Source: Nymphaea colorata (taxonomy: Eukaryota; Streptophyta; Magnoliopsida; Nymphaeales; Nymphaeaceae). From it: 64,000 nucleotides of DNA. Below, piece after piece: positions 46,475 through 58,261 of the stretch (position 1 is its first letter; every line of letters starts with the position of its first letter). Made by a program: the position numbers and the translations under genes. The notes beneath the pieces are model-generated. The model was given only the letters and a program-made list of their open reading frames with translations, ran no database searches and had not been told where the DNA came from. The DNA is taken from assembly GCF_008831285.2 (NCBI RefSeq), contig NC_045149.1, positions 15,154,578-15,218,577 on the forward strand. Direction: 5' to 3'.

Positions 46475-49127
46475 GATGATGCTAACGATGTGCCCAAAAA
46501 AATAGTGGCATAGGAGATTATGATATTATTATTTCAAAAGGACGTGACTATGGACATGTCAGAGTGGAATTATTTTGTTGACTTTAAAGCACACGACAGT
46601 GCACCAAGCTTGCAAGGTGGAGCATTATATGGATGAGTTCCCTAACATTAATATGGAAGTGCCAAGTACTGCATGCTTTATAAGTGTGTCTGGAGCGCCA
46701 GTGTAACTATGATATACGTCAGTCTCCATTGCTAAGGTCTCTCGGGCTATCGATCACTGCAACAGTCCAAGCTTCTGCCATAGCCCCACACAAGCTAAGG
46801 TCACATCATAATAATCGACAGTTGGGACTTTGATTATTATCCTTTCACGTTTTTACCATTATTTTCATGTGGTCTTGTTGTTTCTCATATTTTACAGTAA
46901 GGTACATTTACATCTTGATTGAAGTAACAAGTATGATAGACCTGAAAAGTTTGGTGCAGTGGGATAGATTTGTGTTACTGTACAGGTGAAAATGAAATCA
47001 CGGATTGGTTCCCATGGACATCTGTTCTTATAAAAGTCGGATCGGAGAACACTTACTGGTACCTGCAGGAAAGACGTAAACGGCTGCTCTTTTCAAAGTT
47101 GAGGACCGAACTTTACTGTTTAGACTGTTGGAAAAGGGAATCAAGACAAACGTGGCATGGGGAAAATCTTTCCCGTTCCTTGGGAAACCAAACATGTGCT
47201 TGGGTTCTCAGGAACATTTGGAGGGTGGGGAATCGGAAGCCCTTCTATTGACCTTTCTGCAATTTCCTTTGCGGCGGAAATACATTAAAACTTTCCGGCG
47301 GTCAAGGATGCGCATGATAGAAATATTTTCAAGATCTGACCATGACTTTCGGACGGATCTGTTTTTTATAACATAAGAAAGCTCCCCATTGTTCGTCGTT
47401 TCATATCATGTTGCCGTTTGAACGTAGAAAGTTTGAATATTTCTGCATCCCTTTGGAAGAAAAAAACTACCAAAGAAATTGACAGTTCGTCAGCAACCCA
47501 CCAAACTAAGAGGCTCCCCAGAAAATCACAGACATCCTTATTAGGCCTACACAAAATAAGCCCGCCTGAGCTCAGACACAAAAAGGGTTAGCTTGGTAGG
47601 GTGGCTTTGGCTGTAATATGAACAGGTACAGTTAAATATGTGAAGGTCGAGTCCTCGGGGCGACCATTTCTCATAAAAATGGAAAAGAAGATGAATGGTT
47701 GGAGAAAAAGTTAAAAGATAAATAATGTATCCCCACATATGTCATTATTCACCTAAATCTGAACCCAGTCAATGAGATTCAGTGGAGAAAACAGTTAACC
47801 AAGTGCAGGCCGGGAACAGATCTGAAGGCAGGAATTGCCGAGCGCATTTTGGCTTGAGTGAGACTTAGTGATTCAAACCGAATCCAACTCATTTGGATCT
47901 CCGGTCAGCGTCATAGGGGGCTTGTGAGTTTGGTCGGATCAGGAACTACGGAACTATGGATGTGTCCCTTGCCAAACAAGCCTCACATCATGGCTCAACA
48001 TATAGCTTCAATAACAAAGTATTTAAAAAAATTAATTACGGTAAAAAAATTTTAAAAAAAGGGAAGAGGAAAATGAGTGTGTGACTGAACCAGGCTGGAA
48101 TGTAAGAATGCAGAAGGCATCAACTGAACGGTGGGGAAGGCTGTCGTGCCAAACGAGATGCGTACTGATTGGGACGTTTGGAGTTCATGAACTTGGTCGT
48201 GATTTTTTACCCTGAAAATGAAAAGGAAGGGCTCCAGGGTCCAGGGCTTCTTCGTCGCCTTGTGGAACCATAAAGCTCGATTACGGTGGTTGTGAAGTTC
48301 CGGATCCATCACGCCATCGCAGCGTCTCCCCTAGCCTGATTTGACCACCTTCCCGGCCCCATGACACCGAAAAATCAATCAATGCCTTCTTTTACGTCTT
48401 TGTCGCCCTTCCTATCCTATGTCCGTGTCGTGGGCCGATACCAGTCTAGCATATGGATGCATACGATATTAGCCAAATTTTCTTACACGCCTATCTATTG
48501 GGTGGCAACGACACGGGATCCAAATTTTCTTACCGCCTAAATAAAGCAAACGACCACCCAAAATTTATTGAATTAGTAGTTGTGGGTTGCTGGTTACTAA
48601 TTCGAGTGGCATGGGCGTCAGCTCTTTTTGTGTCATTGGGGTAGAACCAGTGTGCTGGCTGACATTCATTAAAGACTTCATCCATCCCACATGCCAACAT
48701 AACCATGTACCAAGGAAATTGACGCTTCTACTCTCTACTCCATACGCGACATAGTTATTTAGAGAAGGGCGTTTCAACAGTTCCACGGTAAAATACTCTT
48801 CCTTCCTAGTTCCTACCCACCCACCAGTAACACTGTTAAAACGATCCAATCCGAACTTCCTTACCCTCGAAGTCGAAAGACGAAGACGTAGTGGGCGCGT
48901 ATCATATGGCCCCAGATAAGGACGCCTGGCGAGTAAAGCGAAAACAGGAGTAGCATGGGCCCCACACAGCGACTAGATAGCTTCTTCAGAGAACCATCCT
49001 CCAGCGTTGGCGGTTGGCCCCCACCGCCGTTATCCTGACGCGGCAGGCTCTGACGTAACGCCAAGTTGCGTAAGCAAAAATGACGACCAGTCGTGACAGA
49101 GAGAGAGAGAAGAAATATAATTAAAAG

Positions 49128-49210
49128 CACGTGGGTTTACCCTCCACTCGGGTGCCAGAAGCTTCAAGGAAATCGGGTCCCTCCTCTTTATTTTCTTGCC
49201 CTTATATAAG
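49128..49210 (+). promoter_or_regulatory. Promoter of the IXa ERF: G-box and TATA box
   Basis: CACGTG at 49128-49133 is a perfect G-box (bHLH/bZIP target). TATATAAG at 49203-49210 is a strong TATA box, about 140 bp before the ATG, leaving a CT-rich leader of about 110 nt. Confidence 0.6.
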
Positions 49211-49345
49211 TCCCTTCCCCCACCCACTCTCCCTCCGTCCACCGCACCCTCTCCTCTTCATTCTCTCGCCGGAAGCCTTTCTTCAAAAATCGTGGACTCA
49301 CTAGCCGCTTATCCACAAGGGAAATTTCCGGCCACCGGAGAGCAC

Positions 49346-50209
49346 ATGATGTACGGCTGCGTTAGTGAAAACCAGGGGGCGCTCGACTCCATCCGGCACC
49401 ATCTTCTCGACGAGCCCGACGTTTACCCCTTCGCCGACCCGCCTGGCCACTTGTTCGCTGCTCCAACCTTCAAGCGTTGCCCGAGCTTCGGGTCCACCCT
49501 ATTCCCTTGCCTGACGGAGGGCTGGGGCGAGCTTCCTCTTAAGGAGAATGACTCCGAGGATGTGGTTCTCCTTCATGTCCTCCGTGACGCCGTCATTGCC
49601 GGCTGGGCGCCGTCACAGCCGACTGACGGCACCGCGGTGACCGTCTCGGCCGTCAAGCCCGAGCCGGCGGAGGAATTCCACATCCCGACCCGGTTTCCTG
49701 GCGATTCCGTGGTGGCGGCAGCAGTGGTACCCCCTCAGCAGCATCCGGCTGCGGAAAAGAGGAAGCACTATCGCGGAGTGAGGCAGAGGCCGTGGGGGAA
49801 ATTCGCAGCTGAGATCCGAGATCCGGCGAAGAACGGCGCGCGCGTCTGGCTCGGCACGTACGACACTGCGGAGGCAGCCGCTCTCGCCTACGACCGGGCG
49901 GCATACAGGATGCGCGGGAGCAGGGCGCTGCTGAATTTCCCACTGGAAGTGGGGTCGCTGACGGTGGAGACGGAGCCCGTGTCGCCGGCGAAGAGGTCGG
50001 CTTCATTATCGCCGTCGTCGTCCTCATCGTCTTCGTATTCGCCGAAGCGACGCCGCAAGCAGCAGGACACGGCTTCTTCCCCCATGTCCAGCCCTGTTCA
50101 AGCAGCCCAGAACGGCCTGGACTTCACCGGACGGCAAGACTCCTTCGCTCCCAACCCCGATGGGACCCCCCTTTCCTTCCTGTGCGCCGACCAGCTAGCG
50201 GTCAACTAG
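49346..50209 (+). CDS. AP2/ERF transcription factor, group IXa (ERF1A/ERF2-like)
   Basis: Intronless 287-aa protein. The start is the first of two adjacent ATGs, giving [20 protein letters not shown], the N-terminal block typical of group IXa. The open frame continues upstream to the TATA box but without an [23 protein letters not shown] at about residues 64-83 matches the acidic-hydrophobic activation motif of AtERF1A/ERF2. The AP2 domain is at about 142-199 ([48 protein letters not shown]). A Ser-rich stretch and a PKRRRK nuclear signal follow at about 233-238. Such factors bind GCC boxes and mediate ethylene/jasmonate defence responses. It lies on the opposite strand and about 15 kb from the IXb pair. 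The (G+C)-rich coding sequence stands out from its AT-rich surroundings, as usual for intronless ERFs. Confidence 0.95.
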   Translation: MMYGCVSENQGALDSIRHHLLDEPDVYPFADPPGHLFAAPTFKRCPSFGSTLFPCLTEGWGELPLKENDSEDVVLLHVLRDAVIAGWAPSQPTDGTAVTVSAVKPEPAEEFHIPTRFPGDSVVAAAVVPPQQHPAAEKRKHYRGVRQRPWGKFAAEIRDPAKNGARVWLGTYDTAEAAALAYDRAAYRMRGSRALLNFPLEVGSLTVETEPVSPAKRSASLSPSSSSSSSYSPKRRRKQQDTASSPMSSPVQAAQNGLDFTGRQDSFAPNPDGTPLSFLCADQLAVN

Positions 50210-50852
50210 ATCGACGTTTTCATATGCATCCACGTCGTCCTTAACGACGGGGGATAATCTTCACCTTTCTTTGTGGCAAACAGCTGTTGCTCTGCAAAGT
50301 TGTTGTGTGTGGGGCCACCCTCTCTCCTACGTGGCAAACGACACGAGGCTTACAAGTGCTCCTTCGCCTCCTCCCTTGTGTGCTGTGAATAGTGAAGGGA
50401 GGTTCCAATTCAGGGGCCTGTTTGTAAGAGTGTGGCTTTTTGGGCCGGTTTGGTATAAAATTGCCATTGAATTAAAAACTCCACTTCAACAATGTTCAGC
50501 AAGACAAAGATTTAGATTATCTAAGAGGAACCAAGAAAGAACCGGAAAACGGATTGGGTCGTGGTCAGCGTCCAGAAGACCTGACCTCTTGAACATTTAA
50601 AGCCGTAAAATGGCGTGCATTCTACAAGCTGGAAGAGATCTATTGCTCTTGATATCCTCAAATTGCAATTTTAACAGGATTGGGGAGTACGAGTTAATTC
50701 TCTTTGTTTTGAGAACAACTATGCAATCGCAGAACCATGCATCAGGCACCAAAACCTTGAAATACAGAACCACAATTCAGGCCATGAAGAAACAGATTGC
50801 TGTAGTTTAACATATGAAGCAACAATACACAACTTTGGGTACGACGTACGAA

Positions 50853-50912
50853 CTCTCTCTCTCTCTCTCTCCCTCCCTCTCTCACACACACACGCACGCA
50901 CACACACACACA
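50853..50912. repeat. (CT)n(AC)n compound microsatellite
   Basis: CT run passing into CA/GCA repeats, in the 3' flank of the IXa ERF. Confidence 0.9.
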
Positions 50913-53300
50913 TAAGCTATGCCCAGATCCATATGCTAATCGAATCCTGAAAGGAAACCGGAAGCCTGAATCTTTGCAGATCCATGCACGGGTGGAATCT
51001 GGTTTTAACCCGACCGGGTGATGGCTTGAGATCCTCACCTTCACTGCTACACCTCAGTCCTCAACAGCCAATGAGAACACCAAGGATGTGAATGCTGCGG
51101 TCCTTCATTCCACTGCTGGCCGTGATGATCATTCAAACTGCAAACCTGAAACGAAAAAAAATGAAAACATGAATGTCGAAGAACACACTCAATCAGCACA
51201 GCCTTTACTTTCTTTTCCTTTCCCTTTCTTTTTTATATCATAAACCTGCACATTCTTAGTAAATCTACATTCTGCCGACAATTGAACCAGAGCTTAGAAA
51301 TTCTACAGGATAGCAAACTAGGAACTATCACACATACAAACCAAACTAGATAAACTGAACATGTCAGCACAGGGAAAATAAACAGAAGCACCATATGAAA
51401 TGAGTAAAATAGTAAAAGAGCATCAAAATATATCATCTTCGATTTGAATTACTTATCATTTTGATGTGATCCCGAAGGAAGTAAGATGGATGTATGACAA
51501 GGCAGATTTCACAGATATATATTCTCTGTGATTGCTGCTAATGGATTGGCTACTCTTTTTTACTTCCTTTTCTACAAGGAGAGGAACACTCAAGTAAAAC
51601 TTGTAAAAGATATTAACTTGTTGATCATTTACTGCTGCAGCCAATAGCAGAGGTGGCCAAATCTAAAAACAGCATCTATTCAACAGGTTGATCAAGCAAA
51701 GTAACAGCCTATTATACTAATACTTACGTCGCCAAAAAAAAAAAAAAAAAAAAGTTGTGCGCGTGCATCTATCTTCTGTTCGCTACCTCAGCAACAGCCT
51801 ATAAGGCTATAACCAAAAAAGGAAACCGTCGACTAAATGGTCATTATAATCCACAACACCAAAAAACAAAGTTTCATTTCTCAATAAATTTCTTTTCTTG
51901 ACATCTTTTTTCCTCCATATTTTTTGAAACATTGAAAAAGTCTACAAGTTAAATAAATCTTAAAAGACTTCCTCTCTTTCCTTGTTCTTCATTTCTTCCT
52001 TTTGTTCCTTTCTTTCTTCCTTCCTTCTTTTCCTTCTTTCCTCTATCCTTGACCTTCCTTTTTGCTGTCCTCATCTCTTCCTATTCTTCTTCACTCTACA
52101 TAAGTATGCTACTCTGTGATAATTAATTATAAGTATACAAGCTTTTTTCATGGTTAGCTCATACTAGCTGAATCACATATATGTTCCTTCTTGTGCTTGA
52201 TTCTGTTAATACAAATCCCCTAGCAGAACCAGTGCAAATCCTCAACCTCGAGACTCTTCTCCAAAAAGAAATTAAATTGATGAAAGATACTTAGTAGTTG
52301 ACAGCAACTGCAACGTGAACCTAACTTCGGCTGAGCAGAAGCCCACCACGGCACCACCACCCCCTAACCCACCCGCACCAACCCCCCCCCCCCCACACAC
52401 ACACACACCACACATACCAATTTTCCTTGCCTCTGGAGTCCTGGACTGCATCAGGACTTGGATGGACATCATGATCTTAACTTAATGCAGGCAAGATAAA
52501 AAAAAATTCGGAAAAAAAGACCCAACCAACCCAGACCAAATACAATCACATAGCTAAGGTTAAAAGGTTTCTAGAAGGAAGGGCATCGGGTGGTGATAAA
52601 GGCCATTCATTAAGGTGATCATCATCCACATCATAAGGCAAGGCTTTCAAAGAAATGCCACACGGGAGAAAGTCATCAGTCGTGGTAACCTCCTGGCCGC
52701 TGCCATTTAACTTTAGCCTTCTGTAGTTACTGAGCTCCAGATAGTATGACATAATGAACAGCTTTTTGCAGGCCACTTTCCTTCATAGCAATCATCAAGA
52801 TCTCACCATCTAGCACAACGTAAGAGCTGAGGTTGAATCCACTCGACCAGTGGTAGCGTCCCGTTAATCCCCTGAACACACTCATACCCTCTCGGCTTAG
52901 TCTTCCAACACACAGAGGTCCATGAAGTCCTTAGCAACAATGGATGATGCAGATGGAAGCATCCTCCCACCTCCACCAAACCCAAATGATGATCTCAAAC
53001 TTCGTCCTTGGTGCACCTCATTGGGAAGTCAGCCCTCCTGAACTCCTTCTGGATACCAAAAGCCATCACGAATCCCAGAAGAGACAGCAACAGTTTAGGA
53101 AATGGTGCTGTATCATAAGTGTTAAGGCAAGATAGAGTGGTGCATATGTTATGATGCTGTATCATAAGCGCCACAGTTTATTGAAATCATTATGAGGGGG
53201 AGGAATACACATACAACAATAATGCGACAAGTGAATAGACCTGCAAAGCCTCTAGTAAAGCTAATGAAGGGACTCTGAATTTTGCATCATGTCTCTAAAT
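50913..53300. other. Eroded, possibly formerly coding DNA, unassigned
   Basis: On the minus strand, short open pieces with plausible splice edges occur, for example around 52435-52480 and 52560-53000. One frame at 52803-52985 includes GYECVQGINGTLP and the overlapping one has YVVLDGEILMIAMKESG. I cannot assign them to a family. Also present are a poly-A tract (51728-51751) and a C-run/CA microsatellite (52384-52410). Confidence 0.3.
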
Positions 53301-53366
53301 TGCGAATCTAAAACCGTAGCAGATATCAACTAACAATATCAAGGGATCCACTCATTGGAATAAAAC

Positions 53367-53501
53367 TTAATTGGCAGCTTTTTCCTGGTTCATATACTGA
53401 GGGTAAGAAAGAAGGCTCTGCATCATCCATGTTACATCAGCATTTTGCACCAGCTGACTCAGAACAGATGGATCAGGAAGGCCACCATTTGACAGAAAAC
53501 T
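53367..53501 (-). pseudogene. Ubiquilin/DSK2-like fragment
   Basis: The minus-strand frame reads [20 protein letters not shown] then [16 protein letters not shown] before a stop. The QL.QN...MMQSLLS.PQYMNQ pattern is that of the STI1-type repeats of ubiquilin/DSK2 proteins. Only about 40 codons survive, with no UBL or UBA domain nearby. A captured or relic fragment. Confidence 0.6.
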
Positions 53502-53628
53502 GATTTAAGCTCATCAGCCTTCTGGTAAGCAACAACATGATCATGTTTCTTAGCATTCTATATGACATTAAAAATCATACCTCACTTAAAATTGGACTTC
53601 AAGAGAAAAGAAAATTGTGGACAAGAGT

Positions 53629-53845
53629 CACTTGAATAGCATTGATTGGCTATACCTATAGACATGCAGAACATCACATGATCAAGCTTTATCTCATTAA
53701 TGTTAATGTAAACCCAGGAGGACATCTATTTCAGCAAAAGGTGCAAGGGAAGTTACTTGAACAGCATTGACTGATTCTACCTATAGACATGCAGAACATC
53801 ACATGTTCAAGCTTGATCTCGTTAATCTTAATTTAAGCCTACAAT
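53629..53845. repeat. Diverged tandem repeat, period about 126 bp
   Basis: CCTATAGACATGCAGAACAT with its flanks (ACTTGAAnAGCATTGA before, ATCTCnTTAATnTTAAT after) occurs near 53655 and 53780. The copies differ at several positions. Confidence 0.8.
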
Positions 53846-54279
53846 GATGTATAGTTTAACAAAAGCTGCATAGTGCAACGAGCAAAGCTAAGGCTTTGCA
53901 AGGGTGCTTTGACCTAATGCCATTTCAAGTTGTGAGGCCATTTTCCCCAATTTCGTGTGTACAAGCAAAGTAACTTTCAGTAAAGCAGTCACTGAGTCGC
54001 AACACTTGCCACTAAAACCCCCACCACTAATTAAAACTTCTACGATGAAAAGCTGTAAAAACAGTAATAGCCACACATCTACCACATCCCTATTTGACTT
54101 TTCCTTTCTAAAAGGATTTCAAATGGAAGGTATGGCTCAACCTCGGACCTAATCTAATTAGTCTACATGAAGACCCATCACCCATGTTATTGGAATATTT
54201 GAACAGACAACTGAAGCTTACATTTCCTGATCACTACAAAAAAGACAAAAGGAGCCTATAAGTACAATTAACTCGTTAC

Positions 54280-54396
54280 CTATGTTCACACGAACGTCGT
54301 CATCAACCTTGATGCAGAATCTGGATCCCACATTGCAACAACAGCAGCAAAGTGTGCCTGCCATTGCAAAAGTTCAAGATATCCTTTAACAAGGTC
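54280..54396 (-). pseudogene. Beta-1,3-galactosyltransferase-like exon fragment, frameshifted
   Basis: Bounded on the minus strand by an acceptor (GATGCATAG) at 54396 and a donor (GTAACG) below 54280. It reads DLVKGYLELLQWQ, HFAAVVAMWDPD and, one frame over, FCIKVDDDVRVNIG. K.DDDV.VN is the nucleotide-sugar/metal-binding DxD motif of plant GT31 beta-1,3-galactosyltransferases, and GY.EL...T..FA.AVA.WD precedes it in that family. One base is missing between WDPD and FCIK, and no other GT31 exon is visible within several kb. Confidence 0.65.
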
Positions 54397-55199
54397 CTAT
54401 GCATCAGAGAGGGAAATGAGGGTGTTTTCATAAATAGATAATATAATGCAACAAAAAGGCGAAAACTCTAAAAAAGAGTAGATGTGATACTTAAAGACAA
54501 AATATGGATCAAGCAATTATAAATGTGAAAAAAAAATAAGTGCTGGTATTCCTTTTTTTGCATTTTCAAGGACAAATCTCTTGTGCAAGTAGGAGCTCAC
54601 ATTTTACATCATTTTTGGTGAAGCAGCAAGGACAACCATTTCACAATTGCAGCCCCATGGTGGGAACACCACCTTGTAACCTATCCATTGAAAAAATGAT
54701 CCTTGTTGAGAGTATTTTTTTCATCTTTTGTATATTCTCAGTTGTGAGTGCATCCCTTGCAAGACAATATCTTTCACTACCTTGCAATGAACTTTGTGAA
54801 GTTGTCCTGTCCGTTGAATGAACTTTTGTGAAGTTTTATGAGGCTGCGAACACCACCGAAATGTTTGTTGAAATGCCTAGATGAGCAGTCAGTAAAAAAC
54901 AACCTCCATTGTACAGCTGATCCTTGACCTTGCGGCAACATAAATATTTGATGACAGAATATGGTTCCCTGCATTGTTTGGCTTAATAATGAAGAGACGT
55001 CTTGCAGCAATACAGTGAACTCTACAAGCACCTAAAAGTGACCCCTAGGCATCGGCATGTAGCTCTACAGGCATGATTTTATCAGTTCATATGCATCCTT
55101 TAGAGGGAGTTTGAATTCGTTGGAACACCACTAAACCACGCACTCATTGTGGTCTACAAGTGGAGTTATACTATAATCCTTACTCACGCTCAAAATAAT

Positions 55200-55843
55200 G
55201 AAACCCTCCATTGAACGACCTAGCACGGCTAGACGCTGCAAGCACTATGGGGAATGCAGTAGCATCTGGCTCGATGCCCAACTTTAGCATATGGAAGAAC
55301 AGTTCAATAGCTCCCTTTCCCTGGCCATGCAAAGATAATCATAGCATCAATGCAGAGTATGATACCAAACATTTCCTCTAAATCTTATCTAACAACTGCA
55401 TGCTCTGTTCTGTTCATGTTCATACATTAGTCATGCATCCACAAGACCAGCCATCACTTGAGCCCTCAGGTCCATACAGCCTCACCAGCATAACAGCCAA
55501 TCCATCTGACTAAACACCACCTAGCCAATAGAGGATACGCAGATATCAAAATCAGCATGACAAACTCGTCAAGTCTTATGCTTTTAGACTGCATCAGAAA
55601 TAAGATTTCAACGACCTCATTGGGTGGTCCATTATGCACGTAAACAGCGATTAAAGCAAACCAAGAGAACAAATCCTTCTCACCCAGCTGATCAAACAAA
55701 GACGTTGCATACATCATACACTGCCTCTTAGCGTAGCGGTCTATCATTGTTGTAAACGATATTACGTTCCTTGAAGGCACTTTACCAAATAATGGACGAC
55801 GTGCCACGCCTATTTCGCCTAACCGAAAGGGCCGATTGTTCAC
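55200..55843 (-). pseudogene. Pentatricopeptide-repeat (PPR) gene relic
   Basis: The minus strand at 55466-55843 reads PSRNVISFTTMIDRYAKRQC, then SLFDQLGEKDLFSWFALIA and MQSKSIRLDEFVMLILISA, typical P/L/S-class PPR repeats. A second piece at about 55200-55330 reads GKGAIELFFHMLKLGIEPDA followed by TAFPIVLAASSRARSFNGGF, a further repeat. The two pieces are not in one open frame, and substitutions hit usually conserved positions. Full plant PPR proteins of this class run 400-700 aa, so most is gone. Confidence 0.8.
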
Positions 55844-56114
55844 CTCATGCTCGAGACGAGAAGAGAGGGTCTGACCACTCTTCTATCTGCCATGCTCTGT
55901 TGACTGGGAAGGAGGGACGATCGGAAACAAGAGCTACAGAGGAACTTTTTGCAATAAGAAAAATAACAACGTTTCTCATCCATCTCCGTTAATGGAGGTG
56001 GTAGTTTGTGAGTTCTCGTTAAAAGTTAAGCACTTCTGTGTTCCCCTGTAAAAGTTGAGGGCTTCTTTGTTATTGGCACAAAACTTAAGTGTCCATTTGT
56101 AATTTTGTCTATAT

Positions 56115-56870
56115 TGTATGTATAGGTGGATGCCCTGGCCCCTCCGTGTGTGTGTGTGCATGTCTGTACCAGTTTGAGAACATGCATGTGTAAAAGCGAT
56201 TCGATCAAATCAATATCATCGTAACGACCACTCTCAGACAGCAGATCAAAGCATTCTCACGCGAAAAATGAACGAAATCTCCGAATTGCTTGAACGAGAA
56301 GAAAATTCCTGTAAGAGTTGTTCTCAATTGACAGGATGTACATATATTGGGCGTCAAGTTTACCCCAAAAAATGCAGGGACGCTTCCACTCACAAGACCA
56401 ATATTTCTAACTTGTGGAACAGCAACCAAGCGTCAATAGTTAGATTATACAGAAAATTCAGGTAAAGATCAGATCTTTATAAATGTCTTTAATCCATAGA
56501 ATCTGACGTGGAAATCAAACTTTCGTAATTTGTTTCCTATTTTGAAACGGCATGGATCAATTTATGCAAGTAAACTAAAAGATGCATATTACTGCATAAA
56601 AGGCTATGCAGTTGGCGCCTAATCTACACAACACAGAATACAAGTTTGTCCATCTAGAGATCTTGGCCATCAATAGATCATATGTATAGACGTGGATGCG
56701 CTGGCCACTCCGTGTGTGTGTGTGTGTGCATGTCTGTGCCAGTTCGTGCACATGCTTGTGTAAAAACGATTCGATCAAATCAATATCGCCGTCACGACGA
56801 CTCTCAGACAGCAGATCAAAGCATTCCAACCGAAAATGGAATTAAATCTCCGAATTGCTCCAACGAGGAG
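56115..56870. repeat. Direct repeat pair of about 185 bp, 570 bp apart
   Basis: TGTGTAAAAGCGATTCGATC with CTCTCAGACAGCAGATCAAA and CTCCGAATTGCTTGAACGAG (about 56115-56300) recurs at about 56685-56870 with scattered changes. Both copies contain a short TG run. Confidence 0.85.
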
Positions 56871-56945
56871 AAAATGCCTCCACTGGACATCAATCCGCAG
56901 CTAAAATAAACAACTGGAGGAAGAGCAACTGAAATCTAGACCTAC

Positions 56946-57138
56946 CTGAACCCACAGCGAGAAAAAGCGAACGTTCTCGCCCCGCTTTGTCCCTCAATAC
57001 CTGTTGCTGTGCGGATTGCAGATTCCTCGCGCCCTTAGCTGCTGTCTCGTGGGAGAAGGAAGACGCTGATCTCTCCCGGCAGGAGGGCGAAGCTGCGCGC
57101 GGGAAGACCCCTGACAATTTCGTGGGAAAATTTGACAT
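56946..57138 (-). other. Possible first exon of a minus-strand transcript
   Basis: An ATG at 57138 opens 64 codons, basic and Ser-rich, starting MSNFPTKLSGVFP, and ends at a good donor (CAG then GTAGGT). The stretch is GC-richer than its surroundings. I do not recognise it. It could be the 5' exon of a chimeric transcript running into the gene fragments at 53-56 kb, or chance. Confidence 0.3.
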
Positions 57139-57213
57139 TCGAAAGGCCGGCCTTGAATTTGATTTAGGCTCGACCTCACCTGGGTCGGCGTTGTTAATAC
57201 GGTTCCTTGCCAA

Positions 57214-58261
57214 GCCCGTTATCCGTGCAATACAACGAAGAACTAGGTTTAATAATTTTTTTTTTATTTTGAAACTTGAATTGGTTTTGTAATCGTCTTA
57301 ATTTTCATGCGAAATTGAAATAATGTACATGTAGAAACCAATCTTTAATTTTGTTTAAGGAAATCTTTATAAATTTGCGTTCCACGCTGTTACCGTATCA
57401 ACAACTCGCCAATTTCAGGCACGAGCTGTTAGGATTAAACTTTCACTATCTTCATGGTTGTAATAATATTCATTTCTCCTTAATAAGTGTTTGTACATAT
57501 TTGTTTGCAGTTGTATGCAAAATCTGACGTCCATTTATAGTTTTTATTATTTGATACCAATATCAAGGGGGTATTTTGCTAATGACAACATTAACAAACT
57601 GTTTTATTTTATGTATCTACATAAAATATTGTGGTAGGTTTGTGGAATGTAACATCCTGTTTCATGAATTTACTTCAATATCAAATCGATTTATAAAACA
57701 ATTTGTAACTGTTTCCAATGCCAAAAGACCTCCCAACAACTTTGTATTGAATTAAAACGCTACAACATTGAGAGATTTGCCCTCTCATCTTAACCCCAAA
57801 ACAACTTACATGTAAGTCATGAACACTTACAATTTAACACGATTCAAAGCATGACAAGAATATGTTCAATTTTATCTGGATTACCAAGAGTAGCGGCCGT
57901 TAGCGTCCGCCCACATACGTGTATGTCCAATAACTTTTTATAATATAATTAAGCTGTTGCATAATTAATAAATATCTCCCTCTTTCCATCGAATGATTAA
58001 AGTTCATAGAGAAATGAATTGAATGCTTTGTTTGAATAAAAATATGGTTTGAATTAACAAAATAATTAACAATGGGAAATCGTTTAATACAAACCGGATA
58101 CACTGGGCGCCCGATCATTTGCGTCTACGCTCGTCAGTCTTCTACGCGACTCCGGAGCGCGGCATCCGCGTCGTGTACCTGAAATATTAACCCGGGAGAA
58201 AAGGGTGGGAGCGGGGAGGATTCGGGTTTCCTCATCTGGGTTTGGCCAAGGAGATCAGGAC
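57214..58261. other. AT-rich spacer and LCMT1 promoter side
   Basis: AT-rich to about 58080, then GC-richer up to the start codon of the methyltransferase gene, consistent with a housekeeping promoter. No clear TATA box. Confidence 0.4.

Larger units (their letters stand above)
43401..49125. other. Gene-poor region
   Basis: No protein family is recognisable. It contains the tandem repeats listed separately, a GGGTACC/GGCCCGA-rich stretch at 44990-45110 followed by AT-rich DNA resembling a transposon end, and a zone of repeated ATCCAAATCTGAT-type words at 46050-46320. Short open frames at 46970-47380 show no family features. Confidence 0.45.

Noticed and set aside
46267-46497. Open frame through the AT microsatellite
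   Set aside because: An Ile-Tyr run produced by the dinucleotide repeat.
49196-49345. Upstream extension of the IXa ERF frame
   Set aside because: Starts at TTG and overlaps the TATA box; the group IXa N-terminal motif begins at 49346.
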